A stretch of 64,000 nt of DNA from positions 1,736,001 through 1,800,000 of the forward strand of contig NZ_BCNV01000001.1 of the NCBI RefSeq assembly GCF_001570725.1, in the 5' to 3' direction. The position numbers and the translations under genes were made by a program. Positions 1-8,622 of the stretch are shown piece after piece (positions within the stretch are counted from its first letter, which is position 1; the number at the start of each line of letters is the position of its first letter). Below the pieces are notes generated by a model that saw only the letters and a list, made by a program, of their open reading frames with translations, did no database searches and was not told where the DNA came from. Source of the DNA: Paenibacillus amylolyticus (GTDB taxonomy: Bacteria; Bacillota; Bacilli; Paenibacillales; Paenibacillaceae).

Positions 1-22
1 GTGTACCAAGGGAGCGGTGATC

Positions 23-589
23 ATGACCACGAAGACGGAAAAACAAAAAATGTTGGATGGCGAGCTGTACATGGCTTCGGATCTCGAATTATCTGAGGAC
101 AGGGAGTATGCAAGAAGAATGACGCGGACGTTTAATCAAACGACGGAAACGGACGGTGAGCTTCGGACCAAGTTATTGAAGGAATTGTTGGGATCTACAG
201 GTGAACACCTGAGTATGGAACCTAATATTCATGTAGATTATGGATATAACATTCATGTAGGCAATCATTTTTATGCCAATTTTAACTGTACGATATTAGA
301 TGTGTGTGAAGTTCGTATTGGAGACCATTGCTTAATGGGGCCAGATGTACATATCTATACGGCTACTCATCCACTACATCCACATGAACGTAATTCGGGT
401 GCAGAATATGGCAAGCCAGTCAAGATTGGAAATAATGTATGGATTGGCGGTAGAGCTGTTATTAACCCGGGCGTTACCATTGGACATAACGTGGTCATTG
501 CTTCCGGGGCTGTGGTTACGAAGGATGTTCCGGATAATATGATCGTGGGCGGCAATCCTGCTAGAATCATTAGAGAGATAGAGCTTTAA
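23..589 (+). CDS. Maltose/galactoside-type O-acetyltransferase (1 of 2)
   Basis: A 188-residue left-handed beta-helix acetyltransferase of the Maa/LacA/NodL family. These enzymes move acetyl from acetyl-CoA to a sugar hydroxyl in the cytoplasm. An N-terminal maltose-acetyltransferase domain (about residues 5-60) precedes hexapeptide repeats. The motif [11 protein letters not shown] carries the family's catalytic His, and the GNNVWIGG and GNPAR stretches near the C-terminus are typical. ATG at 23 is chosen over GTG at 17 because AAGGGAG at 8-14 is correctly spaced only for 23. A paralogue follows 17 bases downstream, so the two are probably cotranscribed. The natural acceptor cannot be read from sequence. 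Confidence 0.88.
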   Translation: MTTKTEKQKMLDGELYMASDLELSEDREYARRMTRTFNQTTETDGELRTKLLKELLGSTGEHLSMEPNIHVDYGYNIHVGNHFYANFNCTILDVCEVRIGDHCLMGPDVHIYTATHPLHPHERNSGAEYGKPVKIGNNVWIGGRAVINPGVTIGHNVVIASGAVVTKDVPDNMIVGGNPARIIREIEL

Positions 590-624
590 CTTATTTTAGA
601 TAGAAGATGGGAAGTGCTTACGAA

Positions 625-1233
625 ATGATGACTGAAAAAGAGAAATCTCAATTAGGGCTCTTATATAATGCCAATTACGATAAAGAGTTGATTGAAGAGC
701 GTCTGCACGCCAAAGGACTTTGTTACGATTATAACCAGCTCCATCCAGCCAAGATCAATGAAAGAGAAGCGTTAATCAAGAAACTGCTGGGGAAAACGAC
801 GGATCGTTTCCTGATAGAACAGCCATTTGTATGTGATTACGGCTATAATATTGAAATTGGTGAGAACTTCTATAGCAATCATAATATAGTCATGCTGGAT
901 GGGGGCAAAATTACTTTTGGTAATAACGTTTTTATTGCTCCCAATTGCGGATTTTATACAGCAGGCCACCCTTATGATGTTGAGCAGCGCAATGAAGGTC
1001 TGGAGATCGTTGGACCCATCACGGTGGGCAATAATGTGTGGATCGGTGGCGGTGTGACCGTTCTTGCTGGTGTGACGATTGGAGATAATACGATCATCGG
1101 CGCAGGGAGCGTAGTGACCAAGAGTATACCGTCTGGTGTGATTGCTACGGGTAATCCTTGCAGGGTCATTCGCAAGATAACAGAAGAAGACAAAACAAAG
1201 TACAGCAGGGATGTAGTGAAGAACATAAAGTGA
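625..1233 (+). CDS. Maltose/galactoside-type O-acetyltransferase (2 of 2)
   Basis: About 202 residues, same family as the preceding gene: maltose-acetyltransferase N-terminal domain, hexapeptide beta-helix, catalytic-His motif AGHPYD, then GNNVWIGGG and a GNPCR end. The start is ambiguous among ATG 607, 625 and 628. GGGAAG at 609-614 supports 625, and family members often begin MTEKEK, which would be 628. The C-terminus extends about 15 charged residues past the usual end. The divergence from its neighbour suggests an old duplication, perhaps with different acceptors. Confidence 0.85.
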   Translation: MMTEKEKSQLGLLYNANYDKELIEERLHAKGLCYDYNQLHPAKINEREALIKKLLGKTTDRFLIEQPFVCDYGYNIEIGENFYSNHNIVMLDGGKITFGNNVFIAPNCGFYTAGHPYDVEQRNEGLEIVGPITVGNNVWIGGGVTVLAGVTIGDNTIIGAGSVVTKSIPSGVIATGNPCRVIRKITEEDKTKYSRDVVKNIK

Positions 1234-1273
1234 AGAATAAATAGTGAACAACGTGATAGTCATTAATGAGAAT

Positions 1274-1304
1274 GCCTGATGTCTATCATCGGGTGTTTCT
1301 TTTT
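1274..1304 (+). terminator. Rho-independent terminator of the acetyltransferase pair
   Basis: The 7-bp stem CCTGATG/CATCGGG (one G-U pair) has the loop TCTAT and is followed by a T-rich tract TGTTTCTTTTT. Confidence 0.7.
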
Positions 1305-1316
1305 GAAAATAAAATC

Positions 1317-1380
1317 CCCCAGACAGAAAACATGCCAAGGTATCGTATAATCGACACTTTTTCATGTGATTTGTCTGGGG
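1317..1380 (-). terminator. Probable terminator of the GH1 gene
   Basis: The inverted arms CCCCAGACA and TGTCTGGGG flank a loop of about 44 nt. Reading on the minus strand, the second arm is followed by GATTTTATTTTC. The large loop is unusual, so the call is tentative. Confidence 0.45.
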
Positions 1381-1416
1381 AATACGGATGTATCTGTTAC
1401 ATTTGCTTAAAAAACC

Positions 1417-2940
<1,524 letters not shown>

Positions 2941-2979
2941 TTACTTTTGACCCCAAATTAAGGCATACTATTATTCTAA

Positions 2980-3201
2980 ATAAGTTCAACTAAAATTTAC
3001 ACGAAAACGGAGAGGACAGAAATAACCAGAAGAAGCGAAGCGGTCGCCTGAAAGCTCTCTGAAAGAAAGCTACATCGGAAGCATACGCTATCCTCGGATT
3101 TTCCCAATTAGATAAGGGAATGAAAAAATCTGGGGATAACAGCGATCGGAAGGTTGTTCTGTCATCGAAGTGCCAGTGTAAATAATCTTAGTTGAACTTA
3201 T
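2980..3201. mobile_element. MITE-like 222-bp non-coding element with terminal inverted repeats
   Basis: The left end ATAAGTTCAACTAA followed by ATTTACAC is mirrored at the right end as GTGTAAAT, then TTAGTTGAACTTAT. The arms span about 24 bp with a 3-nt length difference. The interior has no open reading frame but is rich in self-complementary pieces, for example near 3055-3110. No clear target-site duplication was found. It separates the LacI gene from the divergent GH1 gene and may supply sequence to the LacI promoter (TTGTTC, 17 nt, TGTAAA at about 3154-3182). Confidence 0.6.
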
Positions 3202-3230
3202 ATAGTTCGTTAGCAAGAAGGGAGTCTCCG

Positions 3231-4199
3231 ATGTCCAAGTTTGATGAAATTATGAAGCGGTCCGGTTACTCAAAAGCGACCGTGTCACGCGTGATTAATC
3301 ATTCTCCGCATGTTAGTGATGAAGCAAGACAGATCATAACGGATATTATGAAACAGTTGAATTATATTCCCAACCGAAATGCGGTATCGTTATCTACCGG
3401 GCAGACCAAGCAGATTGGAATTGTGACATCTACCACAGGTGAGATCATTCTTACGTTCATGAATCAATTCATTGATACAGCCATGGATTTTGGATTTCAG
3501 ACGATTATCTATACATCCCGTGGAGATCGGGATATTGAATTACAGGCTTTCGAAGATCTGCGTAGCAAACGAGTGGATGGACTCGTTATTATTGCTTGTG
3601 TCAATGATCCTCGGAAATTAAAGGCTTATATGGAGTATGGGCCCATTGTCTCCTGGCAGCGAATGGGGAATGACGAGATTCCGTCTGTTGCGATGGATCA
3701 GGCAGAAGGGTATAAGTTAGCTCTAGAGCATCTGGTATCAAAAGGATACACCCGAATTGCGAATGCATTTGGTAGAGCTGAAAGTTTGAATACCCAGAGC
3801 CGCCGTAAAGCCTATGAATCTTTCATGAAGAGTAGAGGGTTGCAGGTGTGGACTGAAGCATATCAATATTCCGTATTTAGCTCCTCCGATGGCGAAGAAG
3901 CGATGCGGAGAATGGCTGAGGGACCAGAACTTCCACAGGCCGTATTATGTTCGAATGATTATGCAGCCATAGGCATTCTGAGTGAAGCACGCAGACAAAA
4001 TATACAGGTACCGGAACAACTCGCCATTGTGGGGTTTGATGATATAGAGCTTTCCCGTGTTCTCGGAATCACGACTATACACAATCCGATTGCGGAGCAA
4101 GCCACCCAGGCTTTCCATCAATTGTGGGCCGTATTGGGTAAAACAGAGTTGAAGACGGAGCAGCTGACATACCATCTGATTGAGCGTGAGACGACTTGA
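3231..4199 (+). CDS. LacI-family transcriptional regulator (GH1 locus)
   Basis: 322 residues. The N-terminal helix-turn-helix is KRSGYSKATVSRVINHS, lacking the usual first few residues of LacI proteins. A periplasmic-binding-protein-like sensor follows and ends in the characteristic VGFDDIELS segment. ATG 3231 is preceded by AAGGGAG. An upstream in-frame ATG at 3192 lies in the terminal repeat of the MITE-like element and has no ribosome binding site. It is divergent from the 6-phospho-beta-glucosidase gene and probably represses it. Confidence 0.88.
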   Translation: MSKFDEIMKRSGYSKATVSRVINHSPHVSDEARQIITDIMKQLNYIPNRNAVSLSTGQTKQIGIVTSTTGEIILTFMNQFIDTAMDFGFQTIIYTSRGDRDIELQAFEDLRSKRVDGLVIIACVNDPRKLKAYMEYGPIVSWQRMGNDEIPSVAMDQAEGYKLALEHLVSKGYTRIANAFGRAESLNTQSRRKAYESFMKSRGLQVWTEAYQYSVFSSSDGEEAMRRMAEGPELPQAVLCSNDYAAIGILSEARRQNIQVPEQLAIVGFDDIELSRVLGITTIHNPIAEQATQAFHQLWAVLGKTELKTEQLTYHLIERETT

Positions 4200-4241
4200 A
4201 TCCATAAGACCTGATGTGGAAATATGGTTTTATGGATTCAA
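4196..4241. repeat. Strong 16-bp stem-loop overlapping the LacI stop codon
   Basis: The left arm TTGAATCCATAAGACC and the right arm GGTTTTATGGATTCAA pair at 15 of 16 positions around a 14-nt loop. The stop codon of the LacI gene is in the left arm. No T-tract follows, so it is not a standard intrinsic terminator. Confidence 0.6.
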
Positions 4242-4404
4242 TAATTATTCAAATTTGAAGCATCTTCGAAACAAATTCATACGTTATACTGAAGGTGGGC
4301 TTCAGAACGACATATCTGAACGGAGATGTGGCGTGAAGTTTTCTTATCATGTTACAAGTTACATATTTCACAAACGATTAGCGGGAAAGGTGAGAATGGA
4401 CTTT

Positions 4405-4698
4405 ATGAAGACAGTGACAGGCCGATTCAGAATTGCGGGCATATGGGAGGGCGTATCCTTACTTCTATTGATTTTTATTGCTATGCCTCTGAAATATTTT
4501 GCAGATATCTCTTCCGCTGTAGCCGTAATGGGCATGATTCATGGTATTTTGTTTCCTTTATACCTTATTGCACTAGTGCATTTGGCTCTGGTCAAAAAGT
4601 GGAAGATAACACGCTGGTTGATGGGTGGACTGGCGGGTCTATTGCCTTTCGGAACTTTCGTATTCGAATCTTATCTTCGGAAGAGAGATTGGAAATAA
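4405..4698 (+). CDS. DUF3817 family membrane protein
   Basis: 97 residues with about three hydrophobic helices. The N-terminal GRFRIAGIWEGVSLLLL and the following AMPLKYF and GMIHGILFPLY pieces are typical of DUF3817 (YdzA-type) proteins of unknown function. ATG 4405 is preferred over 4396 because AAAGGTGAG at 4386-4394 then has normal spacing. Confidence 0.75.
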   Translation: MKTVTGRFRIAGIWEGVSLLLLIFIAMPLKYFADISSAVAVMGMIHGILFPLYLIALVHLALVKKWKITRWLMGGLAGLLPFGTFVFESYLRKRDWK

Positions 4699-4721
4699 AA
4701 TTTAATATGACTAAATGAAAG

Positions 4722-4759
4722 CAGGCGACTAATTCAGATGTTATCCGAATTGTCGCCTG
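4722..4759. terminator. Hairpin between convergent genes, possible two-way terminator
   Basis: CAGGCGAC and GTCGCCTG form the outer stem, continued by ATTC/GAAT and GAT/ATC around a small loop. The flanking T-tracts are weak on both strands. Confidence 0.5.
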
Positions 4760-4777
4760 TTACTTTCTGTACAAGTA

Positions 4778-4915
4778 CTACTTTACAGTACCTTGCTGAC
4801 GATCGGACAGCAGGCTTACTCCAATATCGCCAGAGGCATTCGACACAGGTGCATACGCCGAGAAGGAAGTAACAACTACCAGGGCTGTGAACAGAAATAA
4901 GAATGATTTTTTCAT
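4778..4915 (-). CDS. Small secreted peptide precursor, possibly Phr-like
   Basis: 45 residues starting MKKSFLFLF: a Lys-Lys start, a hydrophobic core and a small-residue cleavage region (SFSAYAP, then SNASG), followed by a short polar tail ending SDRQQGTVK. AGAGG precedes ATG 4915 at good spacing. Size and layout match Phr-type precursors, whose signalling pentapeptide is cut from the C-terminus; DRQQGT is loosely like known Phr pentapeptides such as ARNQT. No Rap or other TPR-regulator gene is adjacent, so function is unproven. It is divergent from the thioredoxin-like gene. Confidence 0.5.
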   Translation of the reverse strand: MKKSFLFLFTALVVVTSFSAYAPVSNASGDIGVSLLSDRQQGTVK

Positions 4916-5033
4916 ACTATAACCTCTTTCATATGGGGATATATTCCATTTGATTCTAACGCACATAGGCTATACTTGAAAAGAAAAAGTTTAAATGAGC
5001 AAGCTATTGAATGACTGAAAGGGTTGAGCTTCA

Positions 5034-5378
5034 ATGAAAGATATTCATGAGTTAACTTCCATAGAAATGGTTGAAGAAGTTATTCAACAACATGAATTGG
5101 TTTTTTTGTATGTATCTCGTCCAGAGTGCAGTGTATGTCACGCTTTACTCCCCAAGATCAGGGCTTTGCTTGAACCTTATCCATCAATATACCTGGGTCA
5201 CATTAATGCTAATGAAGTGGAAGAGGTTGCGTCCAAGTTTCTTATTTTTACCGTTCCAACAATGATCATGCTTGTGGAGCAGAAGAAATATATTCGAGCG
5301 GATCGTTTTGTTCGCTTGGAACGTCTGGAAGAGCAACTGCAACAGATCCACTCCATGTATAAACAGGATGGGGAATAG
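5034..5378 (+). CDS. Thioredoxin-like protein with a CSVC active site
   Basis: 114 residues with a thioredoxin fold: the strand LVFLYVSRPECSVCHAL carries the CxxC motif, and FTVPTMIML contains the conserved cis-Pro. The active-site dipeptide SV is not the classical GP. It has no signal peptide, so it is cytoplasmic, likely a small thiol-disulfide exchange protein of the YtpP type. AAAGGG upstream supports ATG 5034. Confidence 0.8.
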   Translation: MKDIHELTSIEMVEEVIQQHELVFLYVSRPECSVCHALLPKIRALLEPYPSIYLGHINANEVEEVASKFLIFTVPTMIMLVEQKKYIRADRFVRLERLEEQLQQIHSMYKQDGE

Positions 5379-5398
5379 AAAGCTAAAGCTTCATGAAC

Positions 5399-5425
5399 GG
5401 CGGCTCATACATGAGCCGTTTTTTT
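5399..5425 (+). terminator. Rho-independent terminator of the thioredoxin-like gene
   Basis: CGGCTCAT and ATGAGCCG form a perfect stem, followed by seven T. Confidence 0.85.
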
Positions 5426-5493
5426 GCGCCCGCAGTGGCCTATAGCTATGAATAAAGTACATGATGCCTGAACTCGCAAATTAAAGTGTTGCC

Positions 5494-5508
5494 ATGAAAA
5501 CGGTTTTA
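5494..5508. promoter_or_regulatory. Candidate catabolite-response element
   Basis: ATGAAAACGGTTTTA fits the CcpA site consensus WTGNAARCGNWWWCA at all but one position (T instead of C at 14). It lies upstream of the LacI gene, next to its operator and within promoter-like sequence (TTGCCA at 5489). Confidence 0.4.
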
Positions 5509-5523
5509 TGATAATTTAAACAT

Positions 5524-5541
5524 TATAAAAACGTTTTTATA
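5524..5541. promoter_or_regulatory. LacI-type operator, copy 1 (autoregulation)
   Basis: TATAAAAACGTTTTTATA is a perfect palindrome with the CG centre typical of LacI-family operators, placed 17 bases before the regulator's ATG. The same core occurs at 6646-6661 ahead of the transporter genes. Confidence 0.7.
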
Positions 5542-5558
5542 GCAAAGGAACAAAATCT

Positions 5559-6581
5559 ATGGCAAAAATAACGATTAAAGATGTAGCAAGGGAAGCGGGC
5601 GTATCCATATCGACGGTTTCCAACGCCTTGAATGGTGTAGATGTCTTGAACCCGGAGACGAAATCGCATGTTCTCAAGGTGGCAGAGCGTTTAAACTATG
5701 TGCCCAATCTGAACGGCAAGCTATTGAAGTCCGGTCAAACCAAAATGCTGGGTTTTTTCACCACAAGTGTATCGGGTCCATATTTCTATAAGCTGGTGGA
5801 GTCGATGTCTCGCGAATGTGATCGGCTTGGGTATGGTTTGAATGTATTTGTGACTAAGGATAAACACGTAATTATGAGTAACATTCTGGGGCGGCGGGTG
5901 GATGGTGTCATCATCTACGAAGAGCTTCGGATCGATGAGCAAGATATTATTGCTATGGAGAAAGATAAGATCAAGGCTGTTTTTTTGGATCGGGTCTATC
6001 AGAGCGATACGATGGGAAGTGTCATTTTTGACTCGTATGTGGCGGCTTACGAAGCAACCAAGTATTTAATTGGGCTGGGGCACAAGAAAATTGCTTATAT
6101 TTCGGGTGTGGACACGATGTTTGATAGTGTGCAGCGTAAAGATGGCTATCTGGCGGCTCTGCGTGAATACCAGCTTCCAATCGATGAAGATTACATTATA
6201 CAAGGGTATTTTGAGGAGGAGAGCACGTATAGTGCTATAAAATCTTTTCTTCACTTGCACCCCGGGAAGCGACCTGATGCATTCCTTGCAGGGAATGACT
6301 TGAGTGCCATTGGTTGTATGCATGCGTTGAAATCTGAGGGATTTGAAGTGCCTCAAGACGTTAGTGTCGTGGGTTTCGATGATATCGATATCGCCCAGTA
6401 TTTTTCCCCACCGCTCACAACGGTAAGAAATCAAATTGCAAGACAGGGTATCCTGGCCATCAATCAACTGGTCGGTATGATCAAGGAGAAAGAACAAGGG
6501 GCTGCACAGAAATTGGCGGGTGAGCTGGTGGTGAGAGGTTCAAGCCATGTGAAGATCGACCGGAAAGATTATCGTACATAA
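5559..6581 (+). CDS. LacI-family transcriptional regulator (GH30 locus)
   Basis: 340 residues. The helix-turn-helix ITIKDVAREAGVSISTVSNAL is complete and followed by the hinge and a periplasmic-binding-like effector domain with VVGFDDIDIAQY. The two matching palindromes, one before this gene and one before the permease genes, argue that it represses itself and the transport/GH30 operon. The inducer is probably an oligosaccharide taken up by that importer. Confidence 0.92.
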   Translation: MAKITIKDVAREAGVSISTVSNALNGVDVLNPETKSHVLKVAERLNYVPNLNGKLLKSGQTKMLGFFTTSVSGPYFYKLVESMSRECDRLGYGLNVFVTKDKHVIMSNILGRRVDGVIIYEELRIDEQDIIAMEKDKIKAVFLDRVYQSDTMGSVIFDSYVAAYEATKYLIGLGHKKIAYISGVDTMFDSVQRKDGYLAALREYQLPIDEDYIIQGYFEEESTYSAIKSFLHLHPGKRPDAFLAGNDLSAIGCMHALKSEGFEVPQDVSVVGFDDIDIAQYFSPPLTTVRNQIARQGILAINQLVGMIKEKEQGAAQKLAGELVVRGSSHVKIDRKDYRT

Positions 6582-6635
6582 GCTGACTCATCTTCTCCGG
6601 TCTTTTTTACACAAATAAAAGTAAAGGGGGTTTTT

Positions 6636-6686
6636 ATGTCGAAAAATAAAAACGTTTTTATAAACATGCATGATGGAGGGGAGTAA
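6636..6686 (+). CDS. Possible 16-residue leader peptide ahead of the permease operon
   Basis: ATG 6636 follows AAAGGGGG at good spacing and opens a frame of 16 codons (MSKNKNVFINMHDGGE) that contains the operator palindrome and stops inside the ribosome binding region of the permease gene. Translation is plausible but could be chance. Confidence 0.3.
   Translation: MSKNKNVFINMHDGGE
6646..6661. promoter_or_regulatory. LacI-type operator, copy 2 (transporter operon)
   Basis: ATAAAAACGTTTTTAT is identical in its 16-bp core to the site before the LacI gene and lies 31 bases upstream of the first permease start. Confidence 0.7.
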
Positions 6687-6692
6687 AAGAAC

Positions 6693-7682
6693 GTGGATAA
6701 ATTAGCCGTAGAGACATCAACCGGTAAAAATCCGATCAGTCCCAATGGAAAGAAGCCGATCGGACAACGAATCAAAGAATTCATAGTGGATTATCGAAGA
6801 CAATGGGAGATTCAATCGATGATTATCCCTGGCATTATCTTTATGATTATTTTCTGTTATATCCCGATCTACGGGTTGACGATTGCATTCAAAAATTACA
6901 CAGTCATTGATACACTGGCTACTGCTCCTTGGGTAGGGCTGGATAATTTCAGAATCATTTTGTCTGACAAATACTTCTGGGATGCAGTGGTGAATACACT
7001 GGGGATCAGTTTCTTGAAATTGGGTATAGGGTTCGTCATTCCCATTATTCTCGCGATCATGATCTATGAGTTAAACAGCGGGCGCTTCAAAAAGTTTGTG
7101 CAAACGGTTTCATATTTACCTCACTTTCTGTCCTGGATCGTACTGGGGGGAATGCTGATTACCTGGTTTTCCACAACGGGCTTATTTAATCAGTTGTTGC
7201 TTAGTCTGGGAGTGATCTCGCAACCGCAGAACATCTTACTGGATGCAGGCAAGTATTGGTGGATTGCTACGTTATCGGATATTTGGAAAGAAGCAGGTTG
7301 GGGAACGATTCTGTATCTGGCGATCATGGCGAAGATTGATCCTACGTATTATGAAGCTGCCAAAATTGATGGTGCAAGCCGTCTTAGACAGATATGGAAT
7401 ATCACATTGCCTAACATGAGATCAATCATCAGTTTAAATTTGATTCTAACTGTAAGCGGTTTATTAGGGTCCAATCTGGATCAGACACTGGTTCTCATGA
7501 ACTCCCAGAACCGCGACAAAGCGGAAGTCATTAACTCGTACGTCTATCGTATGGGGATGTCTCAGGGTGACTTTTCATATGCAACGGCCGTTGGCTTGGG
7601 TGTGTCCATCATCTCTGTCATTCTACTCGTCACGGCAAACAAAATCACAAGCAAATTAAACGATAATCAATCTGTGTTGTAG
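6693..7682 (+). CDS. Sugar ABC transporter permease, LplB type
   Basis: 329 residues with about six membrane helices. The binding-protein-dependent transport signature is in the EAAKIDGASRLRQIWNITLP loop, which contacts the ATPase. A longer-than-usual cytoplasmic N-terminus precedes the first helix. The start is GTG 6693 with GGAGGGGAG upstream. It forms a carbohydrate importer with the next permease and the lipoprotein. No ATPase is encoded nearby, so a shared MsmX-type ATPase is likely used. Confidence 0.9.
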   Translation: MDKLAVETSTGKNPISPNGKKPIGQRIKEFIVDYRRQWEIQSMIIPGIIFMIIFCYIPIYGLTIAFKNYTVIDTLATAPWVGLDNFRIILSDKYFWDAVVNTLGISFLKLGIGFVIPIILAIMIYELNSGRFKKFVQTVSYLPHFLSWIVLGGMLITWFSTTGLFNQLLLSLGVISQPQNILLDAGKYWWIATLSDIWKEAGWGTILYLAIMAKIDPTYYEAAKIDGASRLRQIWNITLPNMRSIISLNLILTVSGLLGSNLDQTLVLMNSQNRDKAEVINSYVYRMGMSQGDFSYATAVGLGVSIISVILLVTANKITSKLNDNQSVL

Positions 7683-7697
7683 AAGGAGGCATCCCGC

Positions 7698-8585
7698 GTG
7701 AATGGAAAGGTGGCAAAAGAAGATCTCGATAGTCGGATCTTTGATACCTTAAATATAATTTTGTTAATCATCTGTACGGTCGTTATCCTGGTTCCGCTCT
7801 GGAATGTCATCATCTCTTCATTTAGTTCAGGCAAAGCGCTGGCGGAAGGTGGATTCATCTTCTGGTCACCGGAATTCTCGCTGGAGAATTACAGAGCTGT
7901 ATTCAACGATCAGGGCATCTGGCAGGCCTTCTTCATATCTGTGTCCAAAACAACGATTGGCGTTGTTACACATGTGTTCTTCTGTGCCATGGTTGGTTAC
8001 GGTCTGAGCAAAAAGTACATAAGAGGCCGTAAATTATACGTTGCCATGGGTGTCATCACCATGTTCTTCTCCGGTGGCATGATCCCAACATACCTGTTAA
8101 TTAAATCACTCGGATTGTTAAACAGCTTCTGGGTGTACATTATTCCGGCGTTGTTCAGCTTCTATGATGTCGTGATTCTGATGAATTTCTTCCGGAATGT
8201 CCCGGATTCGCTGGAAGAGTCGGCCAAAATTGACGGCGCAGGGGATTGGCATATTTTCCTGAAAATCTTCATTCCACTCTCCATGCCTGCCATGGCGACG
8301 ATTGCGCTATTTAATGGGGTGGGGCAATGGAACGACTTCATGACGACCAAGTTATATATTACCGATCAGTCACTGTATCCACTCCAGATGATGTTGTATG
8401 AGATTATCGTGCAGTCCCAGACCCAATCTATGCAAAATGTCGGGGGTTCCGCTGTTATTGAAACAACAACCAAAGGCGTACAGTTAGCCACGATTGTCAT
8501 AACCACGCTACCTATCGTGCTGATCTATCCCATCGTTCAGAGATACTTTATCTCGGGAATGATGCTGGGTGCGGTCAAGGAATAG
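7698..8585 (+). CDS. Sugar ABC transporter permease, YtcP/LplC type
   Basis: 295 residues, six predicted helices and the EAA-loop ESAKIDGAGDWHIFLKIFIP. Members of this subfamily pair with LplB-type permeases for oligosaccharide or polysaccharide fragment uptake. GTG 7698 has AAGGAGG at ideal spacing. It follows the first permease by 15 bases and is followed 37 bases later by the binding protein. Confidence 0.9.
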   Translation: MNGKVAKEDLDSRIFDTLNIILLIICTVVILVPLWNVIISSFSSGKALAEGGFIFWSPEFSLENYRAVFNDQGIWQAFFISVSKTTIGVVTHVFFCAMVGYGLSKKYIRGRKLYVAMGVITMFFSGGMIPTYLLIKSLGLLNSFWVYIIPALFSFYDVVILMNFFRNVPDSLEESAKIDGAGDWHIFLKIFIPLSMPAMATIALFNGVGQWNDFMTTKLYITDQSLYPLQMMLYEIIVQSQTQSMQNVGGSAVIETTTKGVQLATIVITTLPIVLIYPIVQRYFISGMMLGAVKE

Positions 8586-8622
8586 GAGCAACAAATACCC
8601 CATTTTGAGGAGGAACAAAAAT

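Noticed and set aside
2960..3215. Target-site duplication around the MITE-like element
   Set aside because: The bases just outside the two ends (TTCTAA and ATAGTT) do not form a convincing direct repeat.
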